From positions 1-31,019 of the IMG/VR virus record IMGVR_UViG_3300023184_000369: a DNA stretch of 31,019 bases; one strand, written 5' to 3'. Position numbers and translations under genes: made by a program. Shown piece after piece: positions 1-6,006 of the stretch. How positions within the stretch are numbered: position 1 is the first letter of the stretch; every line of letters starts with the position of its first letter. The notes beneath the pieces were generated by a model, which saw only the letters and a program-made list of their open reading frames with translations, had not been told where the DNA came from and did not search any database. This stretch comes from a virus.

Positions 1-87
1 AGGGATAGCCTGAACCGTATCGAAGGCGACCTTCGCGAACTGCGGAAGCGGATTGATGATCACGTTGAATGGCATCTTGACAACTGA
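1..87 (+). CDS. 3' end of a small coiled-coil-like phage protein (partial)
   Basis: The window opens inside a reading frame. The last 28 codons are seen, ending in TGA at 85-87. They encode a highly charged, heptad-like helix (RIEGDLRELRKRIDDHVEW) with alternating Leu/Ile and Arg/Glu, as in the C-terminal helix of small phage proteins that often precede holin genes. The holin Shine-Dalgarno (GAGGGAG, 86-92) overlaps the stop codon, so the two genes are probably co-transcribed and translationally coupled. The start is outside the window. The function cannot be named; a tail-associated or lysis-accessory coiled coil is a guess from position. Confidence 0.6.
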   Translation, partial: RDSLNRIEGDLRELRKRIDDHVEWHLDN

Positions 88-97
88 GGGAGCGGCT

Positions 98-328
98 ATG
101 TGGTCTGGGAAGTTTTGGCGTGATGCGATTGAGCGAACGGTTAGGACGATGGCGCAGACCCTGTTGGCGTTGCTTGGTAATCAGGCGGTGAATGTTGTGG
201 CCCTTGACTGGGGGCAGATGCTGAGCATCACGGTCGGTGCTGGGGTTGTTTGTGTGTTGACTGCAATTGTTGCCACCGGTATGGGTGATCACGAGTCTGC
301 GAGTTTCCATGATGCGTCCGGAGTTTGA
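98..328 (+). CDS. holin (phage r1t-like family)
   Basis: A 76-residue membrane protein. The N-terminus (WSGKFWRDAIERTVRTMAQT) is an amphipathic helix typical of r1t-type holins. It is followed by a segment carrying the family-like V-A-L-D-W pattern, then a hydrophobic span (LSITVGAGVVCVLTAIVATG) and a short polar tail. Holins of this family form pores in the inner membrane so that the endolysin reaches the wall. I chose ATG 98 over an ATG at 53 because GAGGGAG lies directly upstream and the family starts at this Trp-rich segment. The 3' end overlaps the start of the endolysin gene, the usual lysis-cassette arrangement. Family assignment is by pattern recognition. Confidence 0.85.
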   Translation: MWSGKFWRDAIERTVRTMAQTLLALLGNQAVNVVALDWGQMLSITVGAGVVCVLTAIVATGMGDHESASFHDASGV

Positions 329-860
329 TGTGGCTGAGATATCCTTGAACGGCTGGCCCGTTATTCAATCTTCGACCAACACCCTGCTGCGTACCGGGAG
401 CGTGCCGGGTACGAATCGCAGGCTGACGACGCGTAAGGAAGCGCTGCCGTTGTTTCTGGCGATCGCTGCTGACTGGCATCGGTGGATTCATCCAATAGAC
501 GAAGGCCCGGTGGATACTGGCGGCTATGCGAACCGCGACGCCAGAGCAGTCCCGGGCCGCAAGTCGAATCACGCATCAGGCACCGCGATAGATATTGACT
601 GGAGTGGGGTTGGTGCGCCGACTGCGCGTAACCGTATCTTCTGGCGGTCGAAGGAAGCGCAGATGAAACGGATGCTGAAGATCTATTCAATCATTAAATG
701 GGGTGGGGATTGGTCCCCGGCGTATTGGGATCCGATGCACATCGAACTGGCCCCGGGTACGAACCTTGGGAATGTCGCTTTCATAACGCAAAAGTTAGGG
801 ATCAGCCACGACGGCGAGCGGAGTAAGAATAGGTTCGGGCTACCAATCGGGACGCCGTGA
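309..860 (+). CDS. endolysin, peptidase M15 family (VanY/D-Ala-D-Ala type)
   Basis: About 183 residues. The M15 zinc-peptidase signature is clear: H88-x6-D95 in NHASGTAIDID, then WGGDW (131-135) and H144-I-E in DPMHIEL. H88, D95 and H144 should bind zinc and the acidic residues near them should serve catalysis. M15 enzymes cut stem-peptide or cross-link bonds in peptidoglycan, so this is the wall-degrading partner of the upstream holin. No separate cell-wall-binding domain is obvious; the last 35 residues are basic and may help wall contact. Tandem ATGs at 309 and 312 overlap the holin end. The stop overlaps the next GTG by 4 bp. Confidence 0.9.
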   Translation: MMRPEFDVAEISLNGWPVIQSSTNTLLRTGSVPGTNRRLTTRKEALPLFLAIAADWHRWIHPIDEGPVDTGGYANRDARAVPGRKSNHASGTAIDIDWSGVGAPTARNRIFWRSKEAQMKRMLKIYSIIKWGGDWSPAYWDPMHIELAPGTNLGNVAFITQKLGISHDGERSKNRFGLPIGTP

Positions 861-1087
861 ACCTAGAAAAAGCCTTCAACGATCACGAAGCGCTGCAGCG
901 CGGTGGGGTCTGCACGATCTGCAAGGCGCTCGACGAGCTGCCCGAAGCCGACGCGAACGCGCTGCGGGCCGCCCTCGCTGACCGCGATCGCTTTAGCGGC
1001 GTCAGTATCGAGCGGCTGCTACGCGCTGAGGGTATCCACGCCGGGACTGGCGCCGCGAATCGGCACCGGCGGGCGGAATGTAAATGA
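857..1087 (+). CDS. small CxxC/HTH-like protein
   Basis: A 76-residue protein starting at GTG in a GTGA overlap with the endolysin stop. It has a CTIC motif (C19, C22), an acidic helix, and a segment (VSIERLLRAEGI) that looks like the helix-turn-helix half of small actinophage DNA-binding proteins, ending with HRRAEC. Similar short proteins often sit beside a phosphoesterase gene in actinobacterial phages, as here, where it overlaps that gene by ATGA at 1084-1087. A DNA-binding or partner role for the downstream enzyme is inference. The Cys residues could bind metal, but four clear ligands are not all visible. Confidence 0.65.
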   Translation: MNLEKAFNDHEALQRGGVCTICKALDELPEADANALRAALADRDRFSGVSIERLLRAEGIHAGTGAANRHRRAECK

Positions 1088-2268
1088 GCCTGGGCGACCG
1101 GCTAGCCGAACTCGCCGACGCTGGCAGCACTGTCGACCAGATCAAGGGCGCCCCCGCTGGCTGGGAACCGGGCGTCAAATATGAACCGGACGGCTCAAGG
1201 ATCGTCACCCTTCCACCTTCGCCGGCGCTCGCTGACGAGTCTGGCTGGGCTGAGGCGGTTCGCGGGCTCGGCGTTGACGTGCCCGACGGCTACCGGGTTC
1301 GGCTAGTCGAAGCGAAGTATGACCCGGCAGCCTGGCACCGGGACGAGGAAACCAGCAAGGCCGTCACTCGGGCGATCTGGCGGTATCGTTTCGTGGTCGA
1401 AGTGGCACCGGCGCGCATTGATGTGGCCGAGCTGCTGGCTTCGGTGAAGCGCCGGCGCAAGCCGGCAGCGCCGAGCAACATCGCTGCGGGCTACGTCTTT
1501 GCGGTCGGCGACATGCAACTTGGCAAGAGCGACCACGACGGCAGCGCCGGCACGGTGCGCCGATTTTACGATTCCCTTGATGCTGCCGTTACCCGATACA
1601 AGGCGCTGCGGAAACTTGGCCGCTGCGGTCCGGTGACTTTGCTGGTGGCTGGCGACTGCATCGAAGGCGTCACCAGTCAGGGCGGCAACCTGATCGCCCG
1701 TAATGACCTGACCCTGACCGAGATGGTCAGGGTCTATCGCCGTTTATTGGCTGATGAGGTCGCGGCCTTCGCTGAACTTGGCGACGCCGTGACAGTCGCC
1801 GTGGTGCCCGGCAACCATGATGAGGCGATACGCACCGGCAATCAGATGAGCAGCCGCTATGACGACTCGTGGGCGATTGAAGGCGCCAGCCAGGTAGCCG
1901 ACGTGATGGCTGCAAAGGGCTACGACGTCGGCTGGATCTTCCCCGGCCGCGACGAGATGCACCTGACCATCGACGTGGCCGGCACCCGCGTCGGGCTGCT
2001 GCACGGCCATCAGACTCGGGGCAAGATGCAGAACTGGCTCGCAGCTAAGGCGATGAGCAGAGACGCGATCGGCACCGCCGATGTGGTGATAAGCGGCCAT
2101 TATCATCACCTGCGCCTTGAGCAGATGGGGCCGACGACTTGGCTCCAGACCGGGGCAATGGATGGCGGTTCGGTGTGGTGGGCGCACAAGGGCGGGCTCG
2201 ATTCGCCGCCGGCTGCGATCACGCTGGTCACCGCCGGTGGCCTTTGGTCTGGGCTGGAGATCGTCTGA
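1084..2268 (+). CDS. calcineurin-like metallophosphoesterase (MRE11-like)
   Basis: 394 residues. The C-terminal two thirds carries the metal-binding motifs of calcineurin-type phosphoesterases in order: GDMQ (D143), GDCIEG (D191), GNHDE (N244-H245), HGHQ (H307, H309) and GHYHH (H339, H341). All conserved ligands seem present, so an active two-metal phosphoesterase or nuclease is expected. Residues 1-130 are a less conserved leader with a basic linker (VKRRRKP). Such genes in actinophages are often labelled MRE11-like nucleases, but substrate (DNA, nucleotide or phosphoprotein) cannot be told from sequence. It follows the lysis genes in the same operon and ends just before a bidirectional terminator. 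Confidence 0.85.
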   Translation: MSLGDRLAELADAGSTVDQIKGAPAGWEPGVKYEPDGSRIVTLPPSPALADESGWAEAVRGLGVDVPDGYRVRLVEAKYDPAAWHRDEETSKAVTRAIWRYRFVVEVAPARIDVAELLASVKRRRKPAAPSNIAAGYVFAVGDMQLGKSDHDGSAGTVRRFYDSLDAAVTRYKALRKLGRCGPVTLLVAGDCIEGVTSQGGNLIARNDLTLTEMVRVYRRLLADEVAAFAELGDAVTVAVVPGNHDEAIRTGNQMSSRYDDSWAIEGASQVADVMAAKGYDVGWIFPGRDEMHLTIDVAGTRVGLLHGHQTRGKMQNWLAAKAMSRDAIGTADVVISGHYHHLRLEQMGPTTWLQTGAMDGGSVWWAHKGGLDSPPAAITLVTAGGLWSGLEIV

Positions 2269-2275
2269 CGGCAAA

Positions 2276-2316
2276 GAAATAGCCCGCGACCTTTGATGAA
2301 GGCCACGGGCTATTTC
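2276..2316. terminator. bidirectional hairpin terminator between convergent operons
   Basis: A perfect 11-bp inverted repeat, GAAATAGCCCG (2276-2286) and CGGGCTATTTC (2306-2316), with a 19-nt loop that can itself fold (CCTT/AAGG). The A/T-rich outer ends give a U-run on either strand. It lies between the stop of the rightward phosphoesterase gene and the stop of the leftward HTH gene, so it can end both transcripts. Confidence 0.85.
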
Positions 2317-2320
2317 GTTG

Positions 2321-2800
2321 TCAGAGCTTGCCGAGCGCTCGCCGCACCGTCATACGATCGACGCCAAGGGCTTCGGCGATCTTCGTCTCTGGCATTGTGT
2401 CGGCTGCTGATCTGATCACCGCGCAGGCTTCAAACGCAATCTGGCGCTCAGTGCTGCGGGCGTTCTTCCAAACGATGCCTTGAATCCGTAGGCGCATTTC
2501 AGGATCGCTGATTTCGCCTATGTGATACTTGAGTTCACCAAGCAGTACCAGACTTTCGGCGATGCCCATGCGGTGCCAGCCGCTCAAGAAAGACGCGGCA
2601 GCACCGTCGGTACTCTCAAACATTGTCAGATCTTGCAAGCCTTCGGCAAGGTATCGGCACGCTTCGCTGTAGGTGGCATCTTCGCGCAGCGCTTCGCGCT
2701 TGGTGCCGGAGTCGGCAAGGCCGATAAACATTTGCTCATCGTCGGCGACCCAGCACATGGGCGCGCCTAGTTGTGGTGTTTCGATGACGTAGATGCTCAT
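2321..2800 (-). CDS. HTH-containing protein, last gene of leftward operon
   Basis: 159 residues from ATG 2800, chosen because GAGAGGAACGAA precedes it and it overlaps the upstream stop by ATGA. The body is acidic and helical with no family I recognise. The last 22 residues (TKIAEALGVDRMTVRRALGK) are a convincing helix-turn-helix of the resolvase/AsnC type, suggesting DNA binding through the C-terminus. As the distal gene of a leftward cluster facing the lytic genes it could be a regulator, but no operator can be assigned. An upstream in-frame extension to 2884 has no ribosome site and runs inside the preceding gene, so I rejected it. Confidence 0.7.
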   Translation of the reverse strand: MSIYVIETPQLGAPMCWVADDEQMFIGLADSGTKREALREDATYSEACRYLAEGLQDLTMFESTDGAAASFLSGWHRMGIAESLVLLGELKYHIGEISDPEMRLRIQGIVWKNARSTERQIAFEACAVIRSAADTMPETKIAEALGVDRMTVRRALGKL

Positions 2801-2979
2801 TTCGTTCCTCTCGCTGGGTTGTAGTCCACATATTCGCCATCGCCTATTTGCTCGCCGGTGGCATTGACTTTGTACAGATACCATTCTGGCTGGCTACCTT
2901 CGACCCGATACCAACGTTGATCGCCATTCGCGTAAACGTGATACTGGCCAACGAATTGGCCAGTCCTTTGGTGTGTCAT
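2797..2979 (-). CDS. hypothetical 60-residue protein
   Basis: A short protein (starts MTHQRTGQFVGQYHVYANGD) rich in Tyr, Trp and Gly, with a repeated strand-like pattern (QRWYRVEG, EWYLYKV) suggesting a small beta-sheet fold. Start ATG 2979 shares one base with the upstream TAA and has GAGGT at a suitable distance. The stop overlaps the next ATG by 4 bp, so it is translationally coupled on both sides. No known family is recognised. Confidence 0.65.
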   Translation of the reverse strand: MTHQRTGQFVGQYHVYANGDQRWYRVEGSQPEWYLYKVNATGEQIGDGEYVDYNPARGTK

Positions 2980-3236
2980 TAGTTCGACCTCATTACCTGA
3001 GCGGTGACGTGCTGATTCTTGCCGAACAGGATTCGCGCGAATGATTCCGCCGCTTCCCAAGTCTCGAAAGTGACGACGCCACCCTCGTCCTCGCTGTAAT
3101 AGAACGGCGCAGGGTCAGCCCACTTGCTGGGGCTGATGAAGGTCAACTTGATGTAGAAAACCGGCGCCGCGTATTCGTTGCACGGGCAGATGCTTTCGTC
3201 CTCATCGCAGATGCTGCACTGTAGGTTGGTGGTCAT
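2979..3236 (-). CDS. hypothetical Cys-rich protein, 85 residues
   Basis: Starts at ATG 3236 with GGAGG upstream. The N-terminus has four closely spaced cysteines (C7, C10, C17, C19 in QCSICDEDESICPCN), a likely zinc knuckle. The rest looks like a small alpha/beta fold (VFYIKLTF, VVTFETWEAAESFARIL) similar in feel to small phage proteins of unknown function. It is the fourth gene of the leftward operon and touches the next gene by one base. No function is proposed. Confidence 0.65.
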   Translation of the reverse strand: MTTNLQCSICDEDESICPCNEYAAPVFYIKLTFISPSKWADPAPFYYSEDEGGVVTFETWEAAESFARILFGKNQHVTAQVMRSN

Positions 3237-3241
3237 TTCGT

Positions 3242-3493
3242 TCACGCCTCCAGTGTTAGGGATCGCCTGCTGATGCGTGTTGGGCATACACCACGCCGCG
3301 CCATGTATACAGCCACGGTGATTGTCTTGAATGGTGTGCTGCGTTCTCCGCGCTTAAACATTGGCGCGTTCAGCGCGTAGGTATCGCAGATCCTTGCGGC
3401 TTCCCCTCGCGTGATTAGGTCGGGTACACCTTTCGCGGTGAGTTCTGCGCGTAGTGCGGTCAATTCGCGCATCTGTACTTTGGTTAGTTTCAT
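3242..3493 (-). CDS. hypothetical protein, 83 residues, HTH-like
   Basis: Starts at ATG 3493 with AGAAGGGGAAACCAA upstream, a close match to the leader used by several genes in this region. The sequence is basic. One segment (LITRGEAARICDTYALNAP) resembles the first helices of an excisionase/MerR-type winged HTH, and the C-terminal part (TVAVYMARRGVCPTRISRR) is Arg-rich. DNA binding is plausible but unproven. Its start overlaps the upstream stop by 4 bp. Confidence 0.6.
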   Translation of the reverse strand: MKLTKVQMRELTALRAELTAKGVPDLITRGEAARICDTYALNAPMFKRGERSTPFKTITVAVYMARRGVCPTRISRRSLTLEA

Positions 3494-3909
3494 TTGGTTT
3501 CCCCTTCTGGTTGGTTGATCCTGATGTTTGCTTGTGCGGTGTAGACAACATCACCGGAATCGGTGCGGATGCCTACCCTTGGATTAAGCCAGTTATCTAT
3601 GCCGATCCAAGTGATCGTGCCAGTGGTGCCCACGGGAACTTTCCGGCCCTTGAACACGATGACCGGGGCGTTCTTGACGATGTTGCCTGCGGCTAGGTCA
3701 GCCGCGAACTGCGCGGCAACGATGGCTGCTGCTTCTTCTTTCCATGTCGGGTTTGGTGTGCAGCGGTGTGATCCGTGAATGGTCTTGGTGTGAAGCGAGT
3801 AGTCGCCACCTTGCCATTCCCACGGCTGATCCAGATACCGCTTGCCCGACTTCGCTGTGCGCCACTGCACTTGAACTCCGCAGTCACGGCACGGGAACTG
3901 GGTGGTCAT
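3490..3909 (-). CDS. hypothetical protein with zinc-ribbon N-terminus and KOW/SH3-like C-terminus
   Basis: 139 residues from ATG 3909, preceded by GAAAGGGGAAACGAA. The N-terminus has CRDCG (C7, C10) and later H-x2-H-R-C, suggesting a zinc ribbon spanning about the first 50 residues; its K-R-Y-L-D-Q-P-W stretch is typical of small phage zinc-ribbon proteins. After an Ala-rich helix, residues 85-131 (VFKGRKVPVGTTGTITWIG and following strands) look like an SH3/KOW-type barrel, a fold common in RNA- or transcription-associated proteins. Function unknown. It overlaps the next gene by 4 bp. Confidence 0.65.
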   Translation of the reverse strand: MTTQFPCRDCGVQVQWRTAKSGKRYLDQPWEWQGGDYSLHTKTIHGSHRCTPNPTWKEEAAAIVAAQFAADLAAGNIVKNAPVIVFKGRKVPVGTTGTITWIGIDNWLNPRVGIRTDSGDVVYTAQANIRINQPEGETK

Positions 3910-3931
3910 TTCGTTTCCCCTTTCAAGATTG

Positions 3932-3959
3932 GTGGCGGGGACCGGTTGGCCCCCGCCGG
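3932..3959 (-). other. intergenic hairpin
   Basis: GGCGGGG (3934-3940) and CCCCGCC (3951-3957) form a 7-bp GC stem with a 10-nt loop in the 54-bp gap between two leftward genes, just upstream of the ribosome site of the 3909 gene. It has no U-run, so partial attenuation or an mRNA end stabiliser is more likely than a full terminator. Confidence 0.4.
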
Positions 3960-3963
3960 TGAC

Positions 3964-4170
3964 CTAGATGCTTTTTGCTCTATTGATGCAGCGCTTGCAG
4001 GTGGCTTCAGTTGCTGTCGACTTGCGAACCTTGGATGGGCGGCGAACGCTTCCCATTAGATTCCCACCAAATTCGCCTAGGCCGCAAAGCGTCCAGAGTG
4101 CTTGGCCTTCACGTTCGCGGGTAATGTGCTTTGAGTTTCCTTGGCCTGCGGTAGTGATAATCATGTTCAT
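3964..4170 (-). CDS. hypothetical zinc-binding protein, first gene of leftward operon
   Basis: 68 residues from ATG 4170, chosen over an in-frame ATG at 4200 because CAAAGGGGAACCAA lies directly before it. Potential metal ligands are H15, C29, C58 and C61, in an H...LCG...CKRC arrangement that I have seen in short actinobacterial and actinophage proteins of unknown role; the C-terminus is basic. It is nearest the divergent promoter region, so it should be the first protein made from the leftward transcript. Function unknown; anti-host or regulatory roles are only guesses. Confidence 0.65.
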   Translation of the reverse strand: MNMIITTAGQGNSKHITREREGQALWTLCGLGEFGGNLMGSVRRPSKVRKSTATEATCKRCINRAKSI

Positions 4171-4207
4171 TTGGTTCCCCTTTGTCTCGTTGGCTTCCAT
4201 GTAGATG

Positions 4208-4235
4208 ACACTACGCCTATCTGTAGACCGCGCAA
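4208..4235 (-). promoter_or_regulatory. candidate leftward promoter
   Basis: Read on the minus strand: TTGCGC (-35, 4235-4230), a 16-bp spacer, then TAGTGT (-10, 4213-4208). It lies about 38 bp upstream of the first leftward ATG (4170), in the only divergent gap of the region. The match to a vegetative actinobacterial sigma site is moderate. Confidence 0.4.
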
Positions 4236-4279
4236 CACCAAACCGCCCTTCGTTACCGAATCGTTATAAAGGGGAGTCG

Positions 4280-4534
4280 ATGGCCTGCCGATTCAAAGTC
4301 AAGGCCGGCCCCGTAGTTATTGACCTGAGCCACGCCGACCACGCCGGCCCCTGTCTCCTATATAGAAGGGCCAACGCGCTGCTTCTGAGGGCCGCTGCGG
4401 TCGCTGCTACCCTAGAAGGGGAGGAAGCCGAAGCGGAGCCTGACAAGGCCCAGATCGGCTTCACAGCCCATATTGAGCGCGCCCCCGATTTCATTGACCG
4501 CGACCTGTCCGACTATTTTGAGGAATCTCCCTAG
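4280..4534 (+). CDS. hypothetical acidic protein, first rightward gene
   Basis: 84 residues from ATG 4280, picked over an ATG at 4205 because AAAGGGGAG precedes it and the 4205 extension would run through the promoter region. The protein begins MACRFKVKAGPVVIDLSHAD, has an Arg/Ala helix, and ends in a strongly acidic segment (IDRDLSDYFEES). No family is recognised. A TATAAA box at 4265-4270 just upstream could give a very short leader. The gene is followed at once by a strong terminator, so it seems to be expressed as a single-gene unit from the divergent region. Confidence 0.65.
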   Translation: MACRFKVKAGPVVIDLSHADHAGPCLLYRRANALLLRAAAVAATLEGEEAEAEPDKAQIGFTAHIERAPDFIDRDLSDYFEESP

Positions 4535-4537
4535 ACC

Positions 4538-4596
4538 GCCCCCGGGCGCTCGGCCTTTACCCCTTTGGCCTAGAGCGCTCGGGGGCCTATTTCTTT
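4538..4596 (+). terminator. rho-independent terminator
   Basis: A 14-bp stem (4538-4551 with 4573-4586; one G-U pair), GCCCCCGGGCGCTC against GAGCGCTCGGGGGC, with an inner GGCC/GGCC pairing, followed by TATTTCTTT. It sits 4 bp after the stop of the 4280-4534 gene. Confidence 0.85.
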
Positions 4597-4650
4597 GACC
4601 TTCGGCGATTCGCCGACATTTTCGAGCGCTTCGGGTATACGTTACGCACA

Positions 4651-4679
4651 CCCGGCAGCGACCTGCCGCCGCTGTCGGG
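4651..4679 (+). other. 5'-UTR hairpin before membrane-protein operon
   Basis: CCCGGCAGCG (4651-4660) pairs with CGCTGTCGGG (4670-4679) over 10 bp with one G-U pair and a 9-nt loop. It ends about 10 nt before the AAAGGGGAA ribosome site of the 4700 gene. A weak -10-like TATACG (4636-4641) upstream would place the hairpin at the very 5' end of the mRNA, as a stabiliser or control element. Confidence 0.45.
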
Positions 4680-4699
4680 TCCAAACAAAGGGGAACGAA

Positions 4700-4933
4700 A
4701 TGAGTCAAGATCTGATCGTGTTCACCGTCGTGATGGTGTTCACCGGCTTCGGCGTTTTCTTGGGGTATTGGTCGGGCGTCAGCAAAGCTGAGGCCGCAGC
4801 CGCCGCAAGGATTGACCACCTGCTAGACGAATTAGACGAGGCTTGCGAGACGATCGCCGACATGCTCGAAACTTCGGCGATCTCTCGCCACCCGTCTGCG
4901 CGCTCGCTGTCCTTAGTTAAGGATGGAGCGTGA
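4700..4933 (+). CDS. small membrane protein with coiled-coil tail
   Basis: 77 residues from ATG 4700, with CAAAGGGGAACGAA upstream (an upstream in-frame ATG at 4595 lacks a ribosome site and lies inside the terminator). One N-terminal transmembrane span (LIVFTVVMVFTGFGVFLGYW, about residues 5-24) is followed by an Ala/Glu/Asp-rich amphipathic helix (residues 28-58) likely to be a coiled coil in the cytoplasm. It begins a chain of four overlapping genes, each with a hydrophobic N-terminal segment, and ends in a GTGA overlap with the next. Function unknown. Confidence 0.75.
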   Translation: MSQDLIVFTVVMVFTGFGVFLGYWSGVSKAEAAAAARIDHLLDELDEACETIADMLETSAISRHPSARSLSLVKDGA

Positions 4934-5076
4934 TCCTGCTCGCCGCTTTCGCTGCGGGCTTCGCTGTCGGCGCGTCATCGATGATCTTGATGCAGCGCCG
5001 CACCGCAGCCAGGCAGCACCGCGACCGGCTGGCGATTGTCCGGCACCGGGCAATGATCAGGGTGCTTGGCAAATGA
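4930..5076 (+). CDS. 48-residue single-span membrane microprotein
   Basis: A short gene starting at GTG 4930 in a GTGA overlap with the gene before it. The product has an N-terminal transmembrane span (ILLAAFAAGFAVGASSMIL) followed by a strongly basic helix rich in Arg and His (residues 23-47). It ends in an ATGA overlap with the next microprotein gene. Two overlaps and continuous coding make it credible despite its size. The shape (short span plus basic cytoplasmic tail) resembles small holin-like or membrane-anchoring peptides, but no family can be named. Confidence 0.7.
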   Translation: MILLAAFAAGFAVGASSMILMQRRTAARQHRDRLAIVRHRAMIRVLGK

Positions 5077-5162
5077 TGCGGGCCATCTTTGAACTTGGCC
5101 TGCTGCTGACCGTCATCTGTTGCTTCATCATCATTTACATTGACCGAAAGGAACCGAAATGA
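5073..5162 (+). CDS. 29-residue single-span membrane microprotein
   Basis: ATG ATG at 5073/5076, overlapping the upstream stop. The product begins with Arg and Glu, crosses the membrane once (LGLLLTVICCFIIIYI) and ends with a charged DRKEPK tail. It is nearly all transmembrane segment, like known phage membrane microproteins. The ribosome site (CAGGG) is weak, so translation probably depends on coupling. Its last codons hold GAAAGGAACCGAA, the ribosome site for the following ATG at 5159. Confidence 0.6.
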   Translation: MMRAIFELGLLLTVICCFIIIYIDRKEPK

Positions 5163-5197
5163 ACATGCCTATCCCTCACAGCTCTGGGGCCGAGTGA
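5159..5197 (+). CDS. 12-codon minigene in the leader of the lysozyme-like gene
   Basis: ATG 5159 has the best ribosome site in this stretch (GAAAGGAACCGAA, matching the leader motif of several genes here) but the frame closes after 12 codons at TGA 5195-5197. That stop overlaps the ATG of the secreted lysozyme-like protein (TGATG). It may be a leader peptide that loads ribosomes for the next gene. Alternatively, a single-base sequence error could have split one longer N-terminus. Confidence 0.45.
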   Translation: MNMPIPHSSGAE

Positions 5198-5673
5198 TGG
5201 CCGCCGCAGCCCTCGCGGTTGCGCTAATCCTTGCGCCCGTTCCATCCGATCCACAGCCGCAAGTCCCTGCGCAGTTGCAACTATTTGCGCCGAAGTCGGC
5301 TGCTTTAATGTCTGGCACCAGATTGCCCTACCGTGGAAAGTATTGGCGCGACGAGCAGGCCGACTTCACGCGCTGCGTTCTGGAACGCGAAAGTAACGGG
5401 CACTGGTATTCGACGAACCGCGCCAACGGCTACTTCGGCGCCTTCCAATTCAATAAGGCGCTCGCCGTTGGCGCGTCATGGATGATGCGCGACGAGTTGC
5501 GGGAGATGTACGGCCACAAGGTCGGCACCTTGGTTAGTCAGCAACTTCGCGCAACCGAGATGCATAAATGGGTGCCACTGTTCCAGCAGATGGCGTTCGC
5601 GACTGTGCTGAACTGGCGCGGCGACTACAGTGGCGTGCAGCATTGGAACGGCGGGCGGTGGACCTGTGGCTAA
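5197..5673 (+). CDS. secreted lysozyme/transglycosylase-like protein (Rpf-like fold)
   Basis: 158 residues from ATG 5197 (GTG 5194 or TTG 5140 are possible). The N-terminus is a hydrophobic signal or anchor segment (AAAALAVALILAPVP). The C-terminal domain has C60-V-L-E-R-E65-S-N-G, then NGYFGAFQFNKAL and an end with RWTC. This is the layout of actinobacterial resuscitation-promoting-factor/transglycosylase domains, with E65 as the likely catalytic acid and C60-C157 as a possible disulfide. Such proteins cleave peptidoglycan glycan strands. It follows three membrane microproteins, so it could act in wall remodelling, entry or an accessory lysis set, in addition to the M15 endolysin. Substrate specificity is inferred. 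Confidence 0.75.
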   Translation: MAAAALAVALILAPVPSDPQPQVPAQLQLFAPKSAALMSGTRLPYRGKYWRDEQADFTRCVLERESNGHWYSTNRANGYFGAFQFNKALAVGASWMMRDELREMYGHKVGTLVSQQLRATEMHKWVPLFQQMAFATVLNWRGDYSGVQHWNGGRWTCG

Positions 5674-5824
5674 TTTTACCGACGATGGCCGGGAGATCCT
5701 TGCCGCTGAACATTCGCAACGCTGCTGCGAGTGCACATTTCTAATCGCAGCCGGAGATCCAATCGTGATGGACAAGTGGGGCTGGGTTCACCCGCTGTGC
5801 ACCGTCGGAGATGATGCGGCGTGA
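5666..5824 (+). CDS. small zinc-finger protein
   Basis: 52 residues from GTG 5666, overlapping the previous gene by 8 bp. The metal ligands are C20-C21-x-C23 and H42-x2-C45 in the pattern C-x2-C...GDPIVMDKWGWVHPLC. This matches the small PARP-type-like zinc motif often found in actinophage proteins (CPxC...I-x2-GD.I...G-x-W-V-H-x2-C). The role is unknown; it probably binds nucleic acid or protein. The stop overlaps the next GTG by 4 bp. The longer frame from 5630 lies wholly inside the lysozyme-like gene and was not used. Confidence 0.7.
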   Translation: MANFTDDGREILAAEHSQRCCECTFLIAAGDPIVMDKWGWVHPLCTVGDDAA

Positions 5825-6006
5825 GAGACGTGGAGCGGCGTAGTCCTAGCCGGCAGGTGTCAATAAATATCCGCATGTCTGTCGAACAGCGCGAAGAACT
5901 GCGGAAGCACGCCGCGGCCCAAGGGGTCGCCGTTAGTGACCTAATTCTGCGTCTTATTGCATGGACGAAGATAGGACTCTGGGCAGACGGCGATGATGCG
6001 GCGTGA
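5821..6006 (+). CDS. ribbon-helix-helix (CopG/Arc-like) DNA-binding protein
   Basis: 61 residues from GTG 5821. After a basic N-terminus the sequence QVSINIRMSVEQREELRKHA followed by AAQGVAVSDLILRLI gives one strand and two helices, the ribbon-helix-helix fold of CopG/Arc repressors, where dimer strands enter the major groove. The start overlaps the zinc-finger gene (GTGA) and the stop overlaps the methylase GTG. It may regulate the modification genes that follow; no operator could be identified. Confidence 0.75.
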   Translation: MRDVERRSPSRQVSINIRMSVEQREELRKHAAAQGVAVSDLILRLIAWTKIGLWADGDDAA

